The notes: a model not told the origin generated them from the sequence alone. 64,000 nucleotides of DNA from an uncultured Prevotella sp. (GCA_945875635.1 CAMCLD010000002.1:1-64000), one strand, 5' to 3'; counted from the stretch's first letter, positions 17,002 through 26,682 are shown. Numbers and translations: made by a program.

Positions 17002-17823
17002 CTATAGCTGATAGACTATGTCCTGCACATGTTGAGCCCATTGGGCAGGTGTCTTTTCCCTGTTGAATGTCTGCCAGGGAATAGGCTTGCCAATCCTTAC
17101 CTCAAAAGTCTTGTGCACATTCTTGTACATCTCATCGACAAGGAACAGCATGGCTATGTTGAATTTGATGTTAAGGAATTTGCATGTGTCAGCAAGTCTG
17201 TAGAAGAAATTGCTGTTCTGTCCGCCAAAGTGTATTGGCACGACATCCCTTCTTGTCTCCACGCTCTTGGTGATGAATGTTTTCTTCCATGGAAGGTCGT
17301 GTATCTTTCCATTTATCTTTCTGGAACAGAGTCCGGCAGGAAACATCAGGACATGGTTGTCGCTGCTGAAAGCAGACTCCACCATTGCAGGGAAGTTCCT
17401 GCTTTGCCTACCTGTCTTGTTGATTCCCACACACAGAGGTGCAAGTCCCGGCAGGTTCATGAGAAGGTCGTTGACAAGATAGCGGAAGTTGTCTCCGTAT
17501 TGGCGTCCAATGATGGCTCCGAGAGCAACCCCGTCTATTCCTCCAAGGGGATGGTTTGATACAAATGTGAGCAGCCTTCCGTCATGGGGCAGGTTGTCAA
17601 GCCCTTTAACCTGAAGGTCCATGTCAAGATATCTTACACATTCCTCAAGCCATGGCGTGCCTTTCTTGTCGCGTGCACTCCACAGGAAACCGTTTACCTC
17701 ATCCTCATGCAAGATGCGTCTTAGCCATGACAATGCAAATTTCGGCACGAATCGTGCTTTGTCGCCAGCCTTGGACTTGATAATCTTGTCTATGTCAATG
17801 GTCTTCTCTATACTTTCTCTCAT
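17002..17823 (-). CDS. glsA: PlsC-like acyltransferase, glycine-lipid GlsA-like
   Basis: 273 residues. The glycerol-3-phosphate acyltransferase motif is present as FVSNHPLGGIDG (HX4D: His followed by PLGG and Asp replaced by the I-D pair). The glycine-rich GINKTGRQSR region and MFPAGLCSRK (motif III, usually FPEG) follow. In B. thetaiotaomicron GlsA O-acylates N-acyl-3-hydroxyacyl glycine to form glycine lipid; the adjacent GNAT gene supports this role. It is probably membrane-associated by an amphipathic N-terminus (VPKFALSWLRRIL). It is the first gene of the run; a TACTTTTG -7 element lies 45 bases upstream. Hemolysin-like lysophospholipid acyltransferase is the fallback name. Confidence 0.7.
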   Translation of the reverse strand: MRESIEKTIDIDKIIKSKAGDKARFVPKFALSWLRRILHEDEVNGFLWSARDKKGTPWLEECVRYLDMDLQVKGLDNLPHDGRLLTFVSNHPLGGIDGVALGAIIGRQYGDNFRYLVNDLLMNLPGLAPLCVGINKTGRQSRNFPAMVESAFSSDNHVLMFPAGLCSRKINGKIHDLPWKKTFITKSVETRRDVVPIHFGGQNSNFFYRLADTCKFLNIKFNIAMLFLVDEMYKNVHKTFEVRIGKPIPWQTFNREKTPAQWAQHVQDIVYQL

Positions 17824-17867
17824 TCCCGCTTTCGCTGATGATATGCTTTGTTTTCAATAACAATATG

Positions 17868-17875
17868 CAAAAGTA
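17868..17875 (-). promoter_or_regulatory. predicted -7 element of the acyltransferase run
   Basis: Minus-strand TACTTTTG followed by C matches TAnnTTTG. No convincing -33 TTG is found at the usual distance, so confidence is limited. Confidence 0.4.
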
Positions 17876-18071
17876 ACGAAAGGTTTTTAAATTCATTTCA
17901 TTTTTGCCAAGAAAAATTAATTTTTTAATAAAAGTTTAATCCATTTCGCTTGTTTCGTTTCACTATCGTTCCATTTCAAAAGAAATTAATTGCCTCTCTA
18001 CAGTCTCTCCCTGATGACTTAAAATTGAAAAAAAATATAAAATATAAGTTTTATGAAAAATATTATGTAGT

Positions 18072-18107
18072 AAAGTGGTGGAATGTGGGGAAAAATGTGT
18101 AATTTTG
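18072..18107 (+). promoter_or_regulatory. mraZ promoter with two MraZ-box-like decamers
   Basis: TAATTTTG at 18100-18107 fits the -7 element. Immediately upstream, the decamers AAAGTGGTGG (18072) and AATGTGGGGA (18082) stand in 10-bp phase. They share the GTGG core known from MraZ operators (AAAGTGG repeats in Mycoplasma, TGGG repeats in E. coli). They lie where a repressor would block the promoter of the dcw cluster, so autoregulation by MraZ is likely; inference. Confidence 0.4.
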
Positions 18108-18259
18108 AACCCTGATTATTTATAAGGTATCAGGTGTCAGGTTTTTAAGTTTTTTGGTGATATTACCTCACGACCTTATTTGAAGATTTAAGATTGAACC
18201 TTTTCTCATCAGGTTGGAGATTCCTCTCCATGGTGAGGTTGGGGAAAGAAAAAATATAG

Positions 18260-18751
18260 ATGCGATTTATAGGTAACAGTGAAGCGAAAACAGACGTGAA
18301 AGGAAGAGTGTTCCTGCCCTCCGTGTTCCGTAAGATTCTTGCCGCCTCTGGTGACGAGCGTCTTGTCATGCGCATGGATCCTTTCCAACCTTGCCTGACG
18401 CTCTACCCTGAGTCAGTATGGAATGAAACCTTGGACTCACTTAGGAACAGACTTGACAGATGGAATTCCAGACATCAGATGATATTCCGCCAGTTTGTTA
18501 ACGATGCGGAGATTATGGAACTTGACTCAAACGGACGTTTCTTGATACCGCGCAGATACCTGCAGAAAGCTGGTATCAGCCAAAAGGTTAGGTTTATAGG
18601 CATGGACGATACCATAGAGATATGGGGATGTGAGAATGTTGACTCCGCCTTTATGGCTCCTGAAGAATTTGCCGGTGCGCTGGAACTGACAATGCGTGAG
18701 GAGTTAAAGCCCCTTCCCAGCCCTACCCGGAGGGAGGGTGCACCAGCATGA
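18260..18751 (+). CDS. mraZ: transcriptional regulator MraZ
   Basis: 163 residues, AbrB/MraZ fold with two SpoVT-AbrB-like halves. The first contains GNSEAKTDVKGRVFLPSVFRK and the second ELDSNGRFLIPRRYLQKAGI, the duplicated 'D-xx-GR-xx-LP' signature. It usually represses its own dcw operon. As expected it is the first gene, with rsmH next. The last 13 residues (PLPSPTRREGAPA) are not family sequence: they are encoded by a GC-rich palindromic repeat inserted between two 14-bp direct repeats. Without it the protein would end ...REELKH with a TGA at 18776. Confidence 0.9.
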   Translation: MRFIGNSEAKTDVKGRVFLPSVFRKILAASGDERLVMRMDPFQPCLTLYPESVWNETLDSLRNRLDRWNSRHQMIFRQFVNDAEIMELDSNGRFLIPRRYLQKAGISQKVRFIGMDDTIEIWGCENVDSAFMAPEEFAGALELTMREELKPLPSPTRREGAPA

Positions 18752-18773
18752 TGGAGAAATGAGGAGTTAAAGC
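18697..18773. repeat. 14-bp direct repeats flanking a GC-rich palindromic insert
   Basis: TGAGGAGTTAAAGC occurs at 18697-18710 and again at 18760-18773. Between them lie 49 bases containing CCCTACCCGGAGGGAGGG. The repeat period is 63 bases. The structure looks like insertion or local duplication of a REP-like element in the 3' end of mraZ. It changes the protein end and moves rsmH further away. Confidence 0.75.
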
Positions 18774-18792
18774 ATTGAAACAGAAAAAACAG

Positions 18793-19707
18793 ATGGAGAT
18801 GAAAGCAGAGACATATCACGTGCCGGTGTTGTTGGACGAAAGTGTTGCTGGACTGGCAATCCACGAAGGAGGGGTTTATGTTGACGCCACATTCGGAGGC
18901 GGAGGACACAGCCGCGAGATAGTGAGCCGCATGCCTGACAGCTGTCGTCTCTATGGTTTCGACCAAGATGCTGATGCAGAGCGCAATGCCATGTGTATGG
19001 CGGAAGGATTCACCTTTGTAAGGTCAAACTTTAGATTTCTCCGTAACTGGATGAGATATTATGAGGTGGAGAAGATAGACGGACTTATAGCAGACCTTGG
19101 AGTGTCGTCCCATCATTTTGACGATGGAGAACGTGGATTCTCGTTCAGGTTTGACACTCCGCTTGACATGAGAATGAACAGAAGGGCGGGGTTGACAGCT
19201 GCTGATGTACTGAACTCGTATGAGGAGGAAGCACTTGCAGACCTGTTTTTCGTTTATGGAGAGATGAGGAATGCAAGAAAGATAGCAAGGAGCATTGTCA
19301 AGACAAGGACGGAGCGCCCCATCATCACCACGGCAGACCTTGTAAATGCCGTTGGCACACTCATAAGGAAAGAGAGGGAGAAGAAGGAACTTGCGCGCCT
19401 TTTCCAGTCATTGCGCATTGAAGTAAACCATGAGATGGATGCCTTGAAAGAGATGCTCTCGGCTGCTGCCGAGCTGCTTGCCGTAGGAGGGAGGCTTGTA
19501 GTCATTACCTATCACTCGCTTGAAGATAGGATAGTGAAGAATTTCATAAAGGCGGGAAATGCCGAAGGCAGGGTGACTCAGGACTTCTTTGGCAGGAGCG
19601 GAGCCCCACTTGTCCCAGTAGGGAAAATGATAGTTCCAAGTGAGAAGGAACAGACAGAGAATCCAAGAAGCAGAAGTGCAAAACTAAGAATAGCAGAAAA
19701 GAGATGA
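18793..19707 (+). CDS. rsmH: 16S rRNA (cytosine(1402)-N4)-methyltransferase
   Basis: S-adenosylmethionine-dependent methyltransferase of the small subunit rRNA. It carries HVPVLLDESVAGL, the SAM-binding VDATFGGGGHSREI, GLIADLGVSSHHFDDGERGFSFR and LDMRMNRRAG, then the C-terminal VITYHSLEDRIVKNF motif. All are RsmH hallmarks. A TTG at 18775 would add six residues; the ATG at 18793 (MEMKAETYHVPVL) is preferred. About 305 residues, the usual length. Second gene of the dcw cluster; its stop overlaps the ftsL start by 4 bases (ATGA). Confidence 0.93.
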   Translation: MEMKAETYHVPVLLDESVAGLAIHEGGVYVDATFGGGGHSREIVSRMPDSCRLYGFDQDADAERNAMCMAEGFTFVRSNFRFLRNWMRYYEVEKIDGLIADLGVSSHHFDDGERGFSFRFDTPLDMRMNRRAGLTAADVLNSYEEEALADLFFVYGEMRNARKIARSIVKTRTERPIITTADLVNAVGTLIRKEREKKELARLFQSLRIEVNHEMDALKEMLSAAAELLAVGGRLVVITYHSLEDRIVKNFIKAGNAEGRVTQDFFGRSGAPLVPVGKMIVPSEKEQTENPRSRSAKLRIAEKR

Positions 19708-20177
19708 AGAAGTACGAAGAGAATACAGATAGCGACATGAAGGTAACGGAAGGGGATACTAATGCCGAAGTGACTGCCAGCATTGACAATGCCAGTGCCG
19801 ATTTTCGTGAGGCTATAAAGAAGCAGGCGAGAGAGGACGAGCAGCCTCAGTCTAACAAGTTTACGTTGCGCAAAGTGCTTGGTGGGGATATTCTTACAGC
19901 CACCCTCATAAGAAAGCAGATATACCTTATACTGCTTATAGTGTTTTTCGTAATCGTATATATCACCAACAGATATAATGTTCAGAAGCAGCTTATAGAG
20001 ATAGATGCCCTTAACAAAGAACTTAATGATATAAAATACAAGTCATTGTCGGTAAACAGTATGCTGACGGAGAAATGTCGCGAGAGTCATGTGCTTGATG
20101 TGCTTAAAAACAGTAAGGACAGCACGTTGAAAGTGTCTTCCCAGCCACCGTTTATCATTACAGTGAAATCAAAGTGA
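19704..20177 (+). CDS. ftsL: FtsL-like cell division protein
   Basis: 157 residues: a hydrophilic acidic N-terminus of about 70, one transmembrane helix (QIYLILLIVFFVIVYITN), then a short coiled-coil segment (QKQLIEIDALNKELNDIKYK). This is the FtsL topology. Its position between rsmH and ftsI is the standard one. Sequence similarity to FtsL is always weak, so the call rests on topology and place. It should form the FtsQLB-type complex with FtsQ from the same cluster. Confidence 0.8.
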   Translation: MKKYEENTDSDMKVTEGDTNAEVTASIDNASADFREAIKKQAREDEQPQSNKFTLRKVLGGDILTATLIRKQIYLILLIVFFVIVYITNRYNVQKQLIEIDALNKELNDIKYKSLSVNSMLTEKCRESHVLDVLKNSKDSTLKVSSQPPFIITVKSK

Positions 20178-20256
20178 GTGTTGTAATGGAGACTTACGGC
20201 AAGCATGATATCCAAAGGGTATTCCAGAACCGCAAACAAGAAATAAGGAAAAGAGC

Positions 20257-22419
20257 ATGAGTAGGAAGTTCGATTATAGTAAGGTAATGCCAAGGTATAG
20301 CGTCATAGCCATACTGTTCACACTTGTATCATTTGCCGTAATAGGCAAGAGTGCATATATAATGACGGCACAGAAGGATTACTGGGAGAAGGTGGCGTCA
20401 ATACAGAAGAAGGACAGTGTGCCACTGAAAAGCGACAGAGGCAATATCCTGAGCTGCGATGGGCAGTTGATGGCAAGTACCATACCGACATACGAGATAT
20501 TCATGGATTTTCAAACTCTCCGTGAGACAGGAAATGACTCTATATGGGAGGCTAATATCGATGCTATAGCTGACGGGCTTCATGAAATATTCCCTTTGAA
20601 GAGTTCCAGCGACTTCAAGAAGCATTTGGAGGAAGGAAGGGAAAAGCAGAGCCGTCATTGGAAGATATGGAAGACGAGGATAGAATACGAGCAGTACAAA
20701 AGGGTGAAAGAGCTGCCTGTGTTCAGCATGTCTAAATACCAGAGTGGATTCCATGAGGAGGAGTTCGTAGCGAGGAAGTTGCCTTTCGGTTCTCTTGCAT
20801 CACGAACGGTAGGCTCGTTGTATGGTTCCAAGGATGTTGCAAGGTGTGGTCTTGAGCAATATTATGATTCTATCCTTCGTGGAGAGACAGGAAAGGGACA
20901 TACCCAGAAGATAAGGAACAAGTTCTTGAAGATTACCGACTATCCTGCCATCCATGGCTCAGACATTATCACCACTATTGACGTGAATATCCAGGACCTT
21001 GCAGAGAGAGCTGTCGTTGACGAGCTGAAACTTATCAACGGCAATGTCGGTGTGGCGATAGTCATGGAGGTGGCTACTGGTGACATTAAGGCAATAGTAA
21101 ACATGGAGAAGAAAGGCAACGGAGAGTATGGGGAGACTATGAACCATGCTGTCAGCGACCTGCTGGAGCCTGGCTCTGTGTTCAAGACAGCATCGTTGAT
21201 GGTGGCAATAGATGATGGCGTCGTTGACACCAATTACGTTGTCCAGACGGGCGGAGGTGTGTGGAACATGTATGGTAGAGACATGAAAGACCACAACTGG
21301 CATAAAGGAGGCTATGGCACTATAACATTGCCGAGAAGCCTTGAGGTTAGTTCAAATATCGGGGTGAGCAGGATAGTGGATAATTTCTATCATAAGAACC
21401 CAGAGAAATTCGTGGAGGGAATACGCTACCTTGGCATAACAGATGACTTCAAGATACCCATCAAGGGTGCCACTCCTGCCAAGGTGAGGATGCCACGCAA
21501 AAATGACAGGGGACAATATGTGAACTGGAGCAAGACAACGCTCCCATGGATGAGTATAGGCTACGAGACACAGGTGCCACCCATATCCACCCTCACTTTC
21601 TATAATGCCATAGCCAATGGTGGAAAGATGATGAGACCACGATTTGTTTCGAAGGTTGTGAAGGATGGGAAAGTCATAAAGGAGTACCCACCTGTCGTGC
21701 AGCGTGATAATATAGCCAAGAATAAGAACACCATTCCGCTAATGCAGACAATGCTGGAGCATGTGGTGAGCCAGGGTCTTGGCAAGCAGGCTGGTTCCAA
21801 GTCGTTCAAAGTGGCAGGCAAGACAGGAACGGCTCAGATATCCAAGGGAGCGGCAGGCTACCATAGTGGAGTCGTTGACTATCTCCTTTCCTTTGCGGGA
21901 TATTTTCCAGCCGATGCGCCAAGATACAGCTGTATAGTATGCATTCAGAAAACAGGACTGCCGGCTTCAGGTGGTGGCATGAGTGGTGTCGTCTTCCATA
22001 ACATAGCCGAGGGCATCATGTCACAGAGCCTTAAACTTGATGTCAATGACGCATGCGACTCATTGTCTGCCCGTCCTCCACTCGTCAAGGCTGGCAATCT
22101 GCTGGCTGCTGACTATGTTCTCAACAGTTTTGGTTTCAATGTCATCAACGGATGGAATGGCTCATATAAATATGGTAATCCAATATGGGGAATAGCAGAG
22201 GAAAAAGACAACAAGACGGTGAAGCTTGTAAAACAGGCAGTATCATCAAAGAAGGTGATGCCAAACATCGTTGGCATGGGTGCGCGCGATGCAGTCTATC
22301 TGCTGGAGAAGCATGGAGTCAAGGTGAGGATTATGGGACGTGGCAAGGTGAAAGAACAGAGCATAAAACCCGGTACGACACTCCGTAAGGGTATGATATG
22401 CTCGTTGACAATGGCATAG
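20257..22419 (+). CDS. ftsI: peptidoglycan transpeptidase FtsI (penicillin-binding protein 3 class) with PASTA domain
   Basis: 720 residues. One N-terminal membrane helix (YSVIAILFTLVSFAVIGKSAYIM), the PBP dimerisation domain, then the transpeptidase with Ser307 in EPGSVFKTAS (SxxK), the SSN triad (EVSSNIG) and Lys522 in AGKTGTAQIS. A single C-terminal PASTA domain (MPNIVGMGARDAVYLLEKHG...) is present. It cross-links septal peptidoglycan in the periplasm. A 79-base gap separates it from ftsL and from murE. Confidence 0.93.
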   Translation: MSRKFDYSKVMPRYSVIAILFTLVSFAVIGKSAYIMTAQKDYWEKVASIQKKDSVPLKSDRGNILSCDGQLMASTIPTYEIFMDFQTLRETGNDSIWEANIDAIADGLHEIFPLKSSSDFKKHLEEGREKQSRHWKIWKTRIEYEQYKRVKELPVFSMSKYQSGFHEEEFVARKLPFGSLASRTVGSLYGSKDVARCGLEQYYDSILRGETGKGHTQKIRNKFLKITDYPAIHGSDIITTIDVNIQDLAERAVVDELKLINGNVGVAIVMEVATGDIKAIVNMEKKGNGEYGETMNHAVSDLLEPGSVFKTASLMVAIDDGVVDTNYVVQTGGGVWNMYGRDMKDHNWHKGGYGTITLPRSLEVSSNIGVSRIVDNFYHKNPEKFVEGIRYLGITDDFKIPIKGATPAKVRMPRKNDRGQYVNWSKTTLPWMSIGYETQVPPISTLTFYNAIANGGKMMRPRFVSKVVKDGKVIKEYPPVVQRDNIAKNKNTIPLMQTMLEHVVSQGLGKQAGSKSFKVAGKTGTAQISKGAAGYHSGVVDYLLSFAGYFPADAPRYSCIVCIQKTGLPASGGGMSGVVFHNIAEGIMSQSLKLDVNDACDSLSARPPLVKAGNLLAADYVLNSFGFNVINGWNGSYKYGNPIWGIAEEKDNKTVKLVKQAVSSKKVMPNIVGMGARDAVYLLEKHGVKVRIMGRGKVKEQSIKPGTTLRKGMICSLTMA

Positions 22420-22498
22420 TCCTTGAGACTGTCCGCATTTGGCAGCATGCAAGCACATAGAATAATGAAGTTTCATATTAAACATAATAATTACAACT

Positions 22499-23947
22499 AT
22501 GATACTAAGAGAATTGACAGCTGACATAACACCATTGTCCATATCTGGCAATATGGATATTGACATCAGCGGAATAGCTATTGACAGCCGCAAGGTACAG
22601 AAGGGTTACCTGTTCATTGCCATGAAAGGAACACAGGTGGATGGTCACCAGTACATTGGCAAGGCTATAGAGCTGGGAGCTACGGCAATACTTGCCGAAG
22701 AGGAACCGACAACGAAGACGGAAGGAGTGACATATATAATAGTGGCTTCTACAGAGAATGTGGTAGGCAATGTGGCTACAACGTTCTATGGCAAGCCATC
22801 CGAGCACCTGAGACTTGTAGGCGTCACAGGAACAAACGGCAAGACAACAATCGCCACATTATTATATAATATGTTCCGCAAGATGGGACATAAGGTGGGA
22901 CTGTTGTCAACAGTGTGCAACTACATAGAAGATGAGGCCGTGCCAGCCAGCCATACTACCCCTGACCCAATAGAACTGAACAGCCTTCTCGCCAGGATGG
23001 TTGATGCTGGATGTGAGTATGCCTTTATGGAATGCTCAAGCCATGCCATACATCAGAAACGAATTGGAGGCCTGAAGTTTGCCGGCGGTATCTTCACTAA
23101 CCTTACCCGCGACCATCTTGACTACCACAAGACATTCCAGAATTACAGGGATGCCAAGAAGGCTTTCTTTGATGCCTTGCCAAAGGATGCGTTCGCTGTC
23201 GTCAATGCAGATGACAAGAATGGCATGGTAATGGTTCAGAATACCAAAGCCGTCGTGAAGACATATAGCACGAGGGCTATGGCAGACTTCAAGGCAAGAA
23301 TACTGGAATGCCATTTTGGTGGCATGTATCTTGAGATAGACGGCAGAGAGGTGGGAGTGCAGTTTATCGGCAAGTTCAATGTCAGCAACCTGCTTGCTGT
23401 CTATGGCGCAGCTGTGATGTTGGGTAAAGAACCAGAGGACATCCTTGTTGTGATGAGTACTCTGAAGAGTGTTAACGGAAGACTTGACCCAATACAGTCA
23501 CCGGAAGGATGGACTGCCATTGTTGACTATGCTCATACTCCAGATGCACTGGAGAATGTGCTTAATGCCATACATGAGGTGCTGTCAGGCAATGGAAAGG
23601 TTATTACAGTATGTGGCGCTGGTGGAAACCGTGACAAAGGCAAGCGACCTCTTATGGCGCAGGAGGCAGTGAGACAAAGCGACAAGGTTGTCATAACAAG
23701 TGACAATCCCAGGTTTGAGGAGCCTCAGGATATCATTAATGACATGATAGCTGGTCTTGACAAGGAGCAGATGAAAAAGGTTGTCTGCATAGCCGACCGT
23801 CGAGAGGCTATCCGCACCGCCTCAATGATGGCAGGCAAGGGAGATGTGATACTCATAGCTGGCAAAGGGCATGAGGACTATCAGGAGATAAAAGGAGTGA
23901 AGCACCATTTTAATGACCATGAGGTAGTTAGAGAACTCCTTTCCTGA
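22499..23947 (+). CDS. murE: UDP-MurNAc-L-Ala-D-Glu:meso-diaminopimelate ligase
   Basis: 482 residues, Mur ligase with three domains. The ATP loop is G111-TNGKTT. The specificity motif DNPR is present at 402-405 ([11 protein letters not shown]), which in characterised MurE indicates addition of meso-diaminopimelate. HTTPDPIEL and [12 protein letters not shown] are further family motifs. It acts in the cytosol on the third residue of the stem peptide. Dcw position is standard. Confidence 0.95.
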   Translation: MILRELTADITPLSISGNMDIDISGIAIDSRKVQKGYLFIAMKGTQVDGHQYIGKAIELGATAILAEEEPTTKTEGVTYIIVASTENVVGNVATTFYGKPSEHLRLVGVTGTNGKTTIATLLYNMFRKMGHKVGLLSTVCNYIEDEAVPASHTTPDPIELNSLLARMVDAGCEYAFMECSSHAIHQKRIGGLKFAGGIFTNLTRDHLDYHKTFQNYRDAKKAFFDALPKDAFAVVNADDKNGMVMVQNTKAVVKTYSTRAMADFKARILECHFGGMYLEIDGREVGVQFIGKFNVSNLLAVYGAAVMLGKEPEDILVVMSTLKSVNGRLDPIQSPEGWTAIVDYAHTPDALENVLNAIHEVLSGNGKVITVCGAGGNRDKGKRPLMAQEAVRQSDKVVITSDNPRFEEPQDIINDMIAGLDKEQMKKVVCIADRREAIRTASMMAGKGDVILIAGKGHEDYQEIKGVKHHFNDHEVVRELLS

Positions 23948-24016
23948 TGTGAGTTCCGAATATATTTGACCATATATAGTATGTAGGCATAATAGTAACG
24001 AATTATCAGATAAATA

Positions 24017-25285
24017 ATGTTGTATTATATATTTAGATTCCTCAATGAGTTTGGTATCAGTGGCTCACATTTGTGGGGATATATCTCCTTCCGTGCCATA
24101 TTGGCACTTATACTCGCTTTGGTGATTTCATCGTGGTTTGGTGAACATTTCATCAAATTCCTGAAGAGAAAACAGATAACAGAGACAGCCAGGGACAAGT
24201 CAATCGACCCCTTTGGAGAAAAGAAGGTAGGTGTTCCCTCCATGGGAGGTGTCATCATCATTGCAGCCATCCTCATCCCTGTGCTCCTTCTTGGACGTCT
24301 GCGCAATATATATCTTATCCTTATGGTTATAACGACTGTTTGGCTCGGGTTCCTTGGAGGCATGGATGACTATATCAAGATTTTCCGTCACAACAAGGAG
24401 GGTCTGAAAGGCAGATACAAGATAGTTGGTCAGGTAAGCATAGGACTGATAGTAGGATTGGTGTTGTGGGCATCACCGGATGTAAGAGCCAATCTAAACC
24501 TTGGTGTTGAGAAAGCAGGTTCAGAGATGGTGGTGAAACACGCTGAAAAATCAGAGAAGACACTCAAGACCACGATACCATTTGTCAAGAACCATAATCT
24601 CGACTATTCAGAGATAATGGCAGTGTTTGGCGAATACAAGACAGCTGCAGGCTGGATACTCTTTGTAATCATGACGATACTTGTAGTGACTGCAGTGTCG
24701 AATGGAGCCAATCTCAATGATGGAATGGATGGAATGTGTGCCGGTAACTCCGCTATCATAGGTGTGGCATTGGGCATACTTGCCTATGTGAGTTCCCACA
24801 TGGAGTATGCCTCATACTTGAATATCATGTACATTCCAGGAACGCAGGAGCTTGTGGTGTTCTTCTGTGCTTTCATTGGTGCATTGATCGGATTTCTTTG
24901 GTATAACACCTATCCGGCACAGGTGTTTATGGGAGATACAGGCTCACTTACCATTGGCGGAATAATTGGCGTGGGTGCAATCATTATTCATAAGGAACTT
25001 CTGCTGCCAATCCTGTGTGGAGTGTTCTTTGTGGAGAGCCTTAGCGTCATTATACAGGTGTGGTATTATAAGCTTGGCAAGAGACGAGGAGTGAAGCAGA
25101 GGGTTTTCAGACGCACACCGATACATGACAATTTTAGGACCCTTGACTCGCAGCTTGACCCAGAATGCAAATATCTCCTTAAGAAACCGTCGTCTGTTGT
25201 TCATGAGTCGAAAATAACAATCCGTTTCTGGATAGTGACCATTCTGCTTGCGGCATTGACGATAATAACACTGAAGATAAGATGA
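24017..25285 (+). CDS. mraY: phospho-MurNAc-pentapeptide transferase
   Basis: 422 residues, integral membrane enzyme with about ten helices. It attaches phospho-MurNAc-pentapeptide to undecaprenyl phosphate to make lipid I. Signature segments: GGMDDYIKIFRHN (Asp-Asp), ANLNDGMDGMCAGN and FMGDTGSLTIGG, plus the cytosolic RRTPIHDNF-like stretch. The protein is longer than proteobacterial MraY because of a loop around 155-190, typical of Bacteroidota. The 69-base gap to murE contains TATATTTG (23961), a possible weak internal promoter. Confidence 0.95.
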   Translation: MLYYIFRFLNEFGISGSHLWGYISFRAILALILALVISSWFGEHFIKFLKRKQITETARDKSIDPFGEKKVGVPSMGGVIIIAAILIPVLLLGRLRNIYLILMVITTVWLGFLGGMDDYIKIFRHNKEGLKGRYKIVGQVSIGLIVGLVLWASPDVRANLNLGVEKAGSEMVVKHAEKSEKTLKTTIPFVKNHNLDYSEIMAVFGEYKTAAGWILFVIMTILVVTAVSNGANLNDGMDGMCAGNSAIIGVALGILAYVSSHMEYASYLNIMYIPGTQELVVFFCAFIGALIGFLWYNTYPAQVFMGDTGSLTIGGIIGVGAIIIHKELLLPILCGVFFVESLSVIIQVWYYKLGKRRGVKQRVFRRTPIHDNFRTLDSQLDPECKYLLKKPSSVVHESKITIRFWIVTILLAALTIITLKIR

Positions 25286-25341
25286 GTTGGAGCAAGTTTT
25301 TTAACTTGCGGAACTAATATATTTAAAATTAAGAAGGAAAG

Positions 25342-26673
25342 ATGGATAGAATAGTAATATTGGGTGGTGGAGAAAGCGGAGCAGGTGCTGCCGTCCTCGC
25401 TAAACAAAAAGGCTTTGATGTATTTGTTTCTGACATGTCTGCAATAAAGGACAAGTACAAGAGCATGCTAAATGAGCATGGAATAGAGTGGGAGGAAGGC
25501 AAACATACAGAGGAGAAAGTGCTTAATGCCTCAGAAGTAATAAAAAGCCCTGGCATTCCCAAGGAAGCCCCTATTGTCAAGAAGATAATAGAAAAAGGAA
25601 TACATGTAATAAGCGAGATTGAGTTTGCAGGCAGATATACAGACTCCAAGATGATATGTATAACAGGTTCCAACGGAAAAACAACAACCACATCCCTTAT
25701 ATACCATATCTTCAAGGAGGCAGGGTATGACGTAGGACTTGCAGGAAACATAGGCAACTCGCTTGCACTACAGGTTGCCGAGTCTCCACACGAATACTAT
25801 ATTATCGAGCTTAGTTCCTTCCAGCTTGATAATATGTATGATTTCCATGCAAATATAGCTATTCTTCTGAATATCACACCCGACCATCTGGATAGATATG
25901 ACAACTGCATGCAGAATTATGTTGACTCCAAGATGAGAATCATACAGAACCAGACTTCAACGGACTCGTTCATCTATTGGAATGATGACCCGATAATAAA
26001 GAAGGAATTAGGTAAGTATGACATAAAGTCAATACAATATCCTTTCTCAAGACTTAAGGAAGAGGGTTCTATTGGATATATAGAGGAAGGCGAGTACAAG
26101 ATTGAGCAGCCTATTCCATTCAACATGGAGCAGGAAGACCTTTCGCTTACGGGAATCCATAATATATATAACTCTCTTGCCGCTGGCATTGCTTCCGATA
26201 TAAGCGGAATAAAGAAAGAGGAGATAAGGAAAAGTCTTGGAGATTTCCCAGGTGTAGAACACAGGTTAGAGAAGGTGTGCAAGGTGGGAGGTGTGCAGTA
26301 CATCAATGACTCTAAAGCAACCAATGTCGATGCATGTTGGTATGCTCTTGAGAGCATGACCACACCCACAATACTCATCATTGGAGGCAAGGACAAAGGA
26401 AATGACTACAGCAGTATCATGGAACTTGTGAAGAAGAAATGCCGCGGTATAGTATATCTTGGGGCAGACAACAAGAAGCTGCATGATAATTTTGACAGTC
26501 TCGGAATACCAACACGTGACACCCATTCCATGGCAGACTGCGTGAAGGCATGCTACGAGATGGCTGAACCTGGAGATACTGTGCTGCTGAGTCCATGTTG
26601 CGCCAGTTTTGACCTCTTCAAGAACATGGAAGATAGGGGCGAGCAATTCAAAAATCTGGTAAGGAATCTTTAA
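25342..26673 (+). CDS. murD: UDP-MurNAc-L-alanine:D-glutamate ligase
   Basis: 443 residues, Mur ligase. N-terminal Rossmann-like MDRIVILGGGESGAGAA, ATP loop GSNGKTTTT, central NITPDHLDRYD and C-terminal EHRLEKVCKVGGVQYINDSKATN. Adds D-glutamate to the nucleotide precursor in the cytosol. It is followed after only 9 bases by ftsW. Confidence 0.95.
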   Translation: MDRIVILGGGESGAGAAVLAKQKGFDVFVSDMSAIKDKYKSMLNEHGIEWEEGKHTEEKVLNASEVIKSPGIPKEAPIVKKIIEKGIHVISEIEFAGRYTDSKMICITGSNGKTTTTSLIYHIFKEAGYDVGLAGNIGNSLALQVAESPHEYYIIELSSFQLDNMYDFHANIAILLNITPDHLDRYDNCMQNYVDSKMRIIQNQTSTDSFIYWNDDPIIKKELGKYDIKSIQYPFSRLKEEGSIGYIEEGEYKIEQPIPFNMEQEDLSLTGIHNIYNSLAAGIASDISGIKKEEIRKSLGDFPGVEHRLEKVCKVGGVQYINDSKATNVDACWYALESMTTPTILIIGGKDKGNDYSSIMELVKKKCRGIVYLGADNKKLHDNFDSLGIPTRDTHSMADCVKACYEMAEPGDTVLLSPCCASFDLFKNMEDRGEQFKNLVRNL

Positions 26674-26682
26674 CAGCATACA

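Larger units (their letters stand above)
17824..18259. other. AT-rich divergent region between the acyltransferase run and mraZ
   Basis: 436 bases without a gene. It holds the minus-strand -7 element at 17868-17875, a very AT-rich middle, the mraZ promoter region at about 18072-18107, and an AGGTTA/AGGTGTCAGG-type repeat patch at about 18121-18180. No ORF or RNA gene is evident. Confidence 0.6.

Noticed and set aside
17029..17559. 176-codon plus-strand frame opposite the GlsA-like gene
   Set aside because: Antisense to a gene with clear acyltransferase motifs; no independent support.
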